From JAUXEH01 sp965602945 (GTDB taxonomy: Bacteria > Acidobacteriota > Aminicenantia > Aminicenantales > Aminicenantaceae), in the NCBI GenBank assembly GCA_965602945.1, contig CBFDBC010000233.1, forward strand, positions 1-5,121: DNA of 5,121 nt, given 5' to 3'. Positions 4,181 to 5,121 of this stretch are shown one piece after another; position 1 is the stretch's first letter, and each line of letters opens with the position of its first letter. The translations under genes and the position numbers were made by a program. Below the pieces are notes generated by a model. The model worked only from the letters and a program-made list of their open reading frames with translations. It did no database searches and had not been told where the DNA came from.

Positions 4181-5121
4181 TTATCGCTTGATCTTGGACC
4201 GTTTGATATTTTGCGGCTCTGTGTTCAGAATGATCTGAACCGCCCGCTCCAGCACAGGATCGGGACCGCCCTGGAGAAAGTATCCGGGAGGCGGTTCCAT
4301 GAGTATGTCGGGCAAAACGCCGCGGCTGTCGAAGAGTGAGCCCGTATTCTGGAAAGACGCCATGGAGGAAAGCCTGAGTGTGAGCCCCGAGTTTTTGAGC
4401 GTGGTCGTGATAAAAGCGCCCGAGCCGCCGCCGCTGGGAGTGCCGATCAGGGTTATGTTTCGCACACCCTTAACGGAAGAGAGGATCACATCGGATGCGC
4501 TGAAACATTTACCGTCCATGAGGAATATGACCGGATTGTTGTAGGTGTAGGCATCCGGTTTGGAGAGCTTGGACACCACCCAGAAATGCCAGCCGCTGAA
4601 CTCGTCGTGAGGGGGGTTCCATTCCGGCTCGAAGGTCTGCATGAATTCCGATATGGCCGTGCTTTCGGCCGGGGTCCAGCCGTGCCAGTCCTGTGTGTGC
4701 ATGTTGCGGTAATCAAGATGGTCGGGGCCGAAGTCTTTGTAGAGCTTGTACTTGGCGGCACCCGCGACATGGGGCTGGTCGGAGGAGCTCACAAAGTAAG
4801 GGAAAAGCTCCCGCAGCACGTTCCGTGTGCCGCCGGGGTTGTGGCGGATGTCGACGATGAGGCCGCGCGTGCCGGCAAAACGGGGCATCCAGTCGGCCAC
4901 CTCTGCGAAGGCGGCGGCTCCCCAGCCCGTGATGCGGAGATAGCCGATGTTGCCCTCCATTATGTGTGACTGCGAGGCGGGCCAAACTTGAGAAGAGGCG
5001 GTGCTGGGAGACACCGGGAGGGACAGTTCTGTCCGGGAGGCCCCGTCTTCGGTCTCGAGCTCGACGCTCACATCACCGCTCGGTTTTGACCCCGCCAGGC
5101 TGCGCACAAACTGGATAGACT
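4181..5121 (-). CDS. S41-family (tail-specific protease-like) peptidase, N-terminus cut by window edge
   Basis: The frame is open from the right edge to TAA at 4183-4181, giving 312 visible residues; a GTG at 5107 lies in the frame but the codons before it continue the protein, so the true start is outside the window. Counting from that GTG, the visible part starts with a Ser/Glu-rich region that may end a PDZ or linker domain. The S41 core follows: GNIGYLRI (52-59), GLIVDIRHNPGG (82-93), PVIFLMDGKCFSASD (192-206) holding the likely nucleophile serine, IGTPSGGGSG (221-230) and RGVLPDI (262-268). The GTPSGGGSG segment stands where Ctp/Tsp proteases have the catalytic lysine (TxGKG), so a Ser-Lys dyad is not evident. 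A long aromatic-rich insert (about 110-180) separates the core strands. Peptidase activity is inferred, and the site of action is probably outside the cytoplasm. Element copy B follows its stop. Confidence 0.85.
   Translation of the reverse strand, partial: SIQFVRSLAGSKPSGDVSVELETEDGASRTELSLPVSPSTASSQVWPASQSHIMEGNIGYLRITGWGAAAFAEVADWMPRFAGTRGLIVDIRHNPGGTRNVLRELFPYFVSSSDQPHVAGAAKYKLYKDFGPDHLDYRNMHTQDWHGWTPAESTAISEFMQTFEPEWNPPHDEFSGWHFWVVSKLSKPDAYTYNNPVIFLMDGKCFSASDVILSSVKGVRNITLIGTPSGGGSGAFITTTLKNSGLTLRLSSMASFQNTGSLFDSRGVLPDILMEPPPGYFLQGGPDPVLERAVQIILNTEPQNIKRSKIKR

Overview
This window looks like chromosomal DNA from a Gram-negative-type bacterium. The genes are GC-rich, one protein carries a lipobox, and one start codon is preceded by a purine-rich ribosome-binding site. 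Secreted propeller proteins with the GRKGxGPGxF signature, found next to a non-Ctp-like S41 peptidase, are common in genomes of Aminicenantota, Gemmatimonadota, Bacteroidota and similar groups. The phylum is therefore inference only; nothing here fixes it.

Layout. At 1-1103 (+) is the C-terminal part of a polytopic membrane glycosyltransferase of the GT87/DUF2029 type, cut by the left edge. At 1104-1386 is a gap between convergent genes, filled almost entirely by a 253-bp AT-rich element (copy A). At 1387-2595 (-) is a secreted 6-bladed beta-propeller protein. At 2669-3853 (-) is a lipoprotein of the same fold, transcribed ahead of it. At 3854-4180 are the leader and a likely promoter of the lipoprotein gene, then a second copy of the element (copy B). 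At 4181-5121 (-) is the C-terminal part of an S41-family peptidase, cut by the right edge.

The protein genes are of known types. The two propeller genes are probably co-transcribed and make exported or membrane-anchored proteins. The S41 gene reads in the same direction but is separated from them by copy B and a probable promoter. No functional link to the glycosyltransferase is visible.

The most interesting content is the repeat. Copies A (1110-1362) and B (3923-4175) are both exactly 253 bp and align without a gap at about 77% identity by hand count. Both are bounded by inverted ends (GTGCTCCGACCA / TGGTCGGAGCGC), contain no plausible gene, and carry many copies of a CTTAGAGYGC-like motif in both orientations. 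Each has a 12-bp internal stem with a C-rich loop, and both copies keep it paired by using G-U wobbles on the + strand. A central block of about 30 bp has diverged to chance level without changing length, yet can form a local hairpin in each copy. Both copies lie in the same orientation, with the right end at the stop codon of a minus-strand gene. This fits a MITE-like element, possibly one whose + strand transcript folds; I do not recognise it as a named family.
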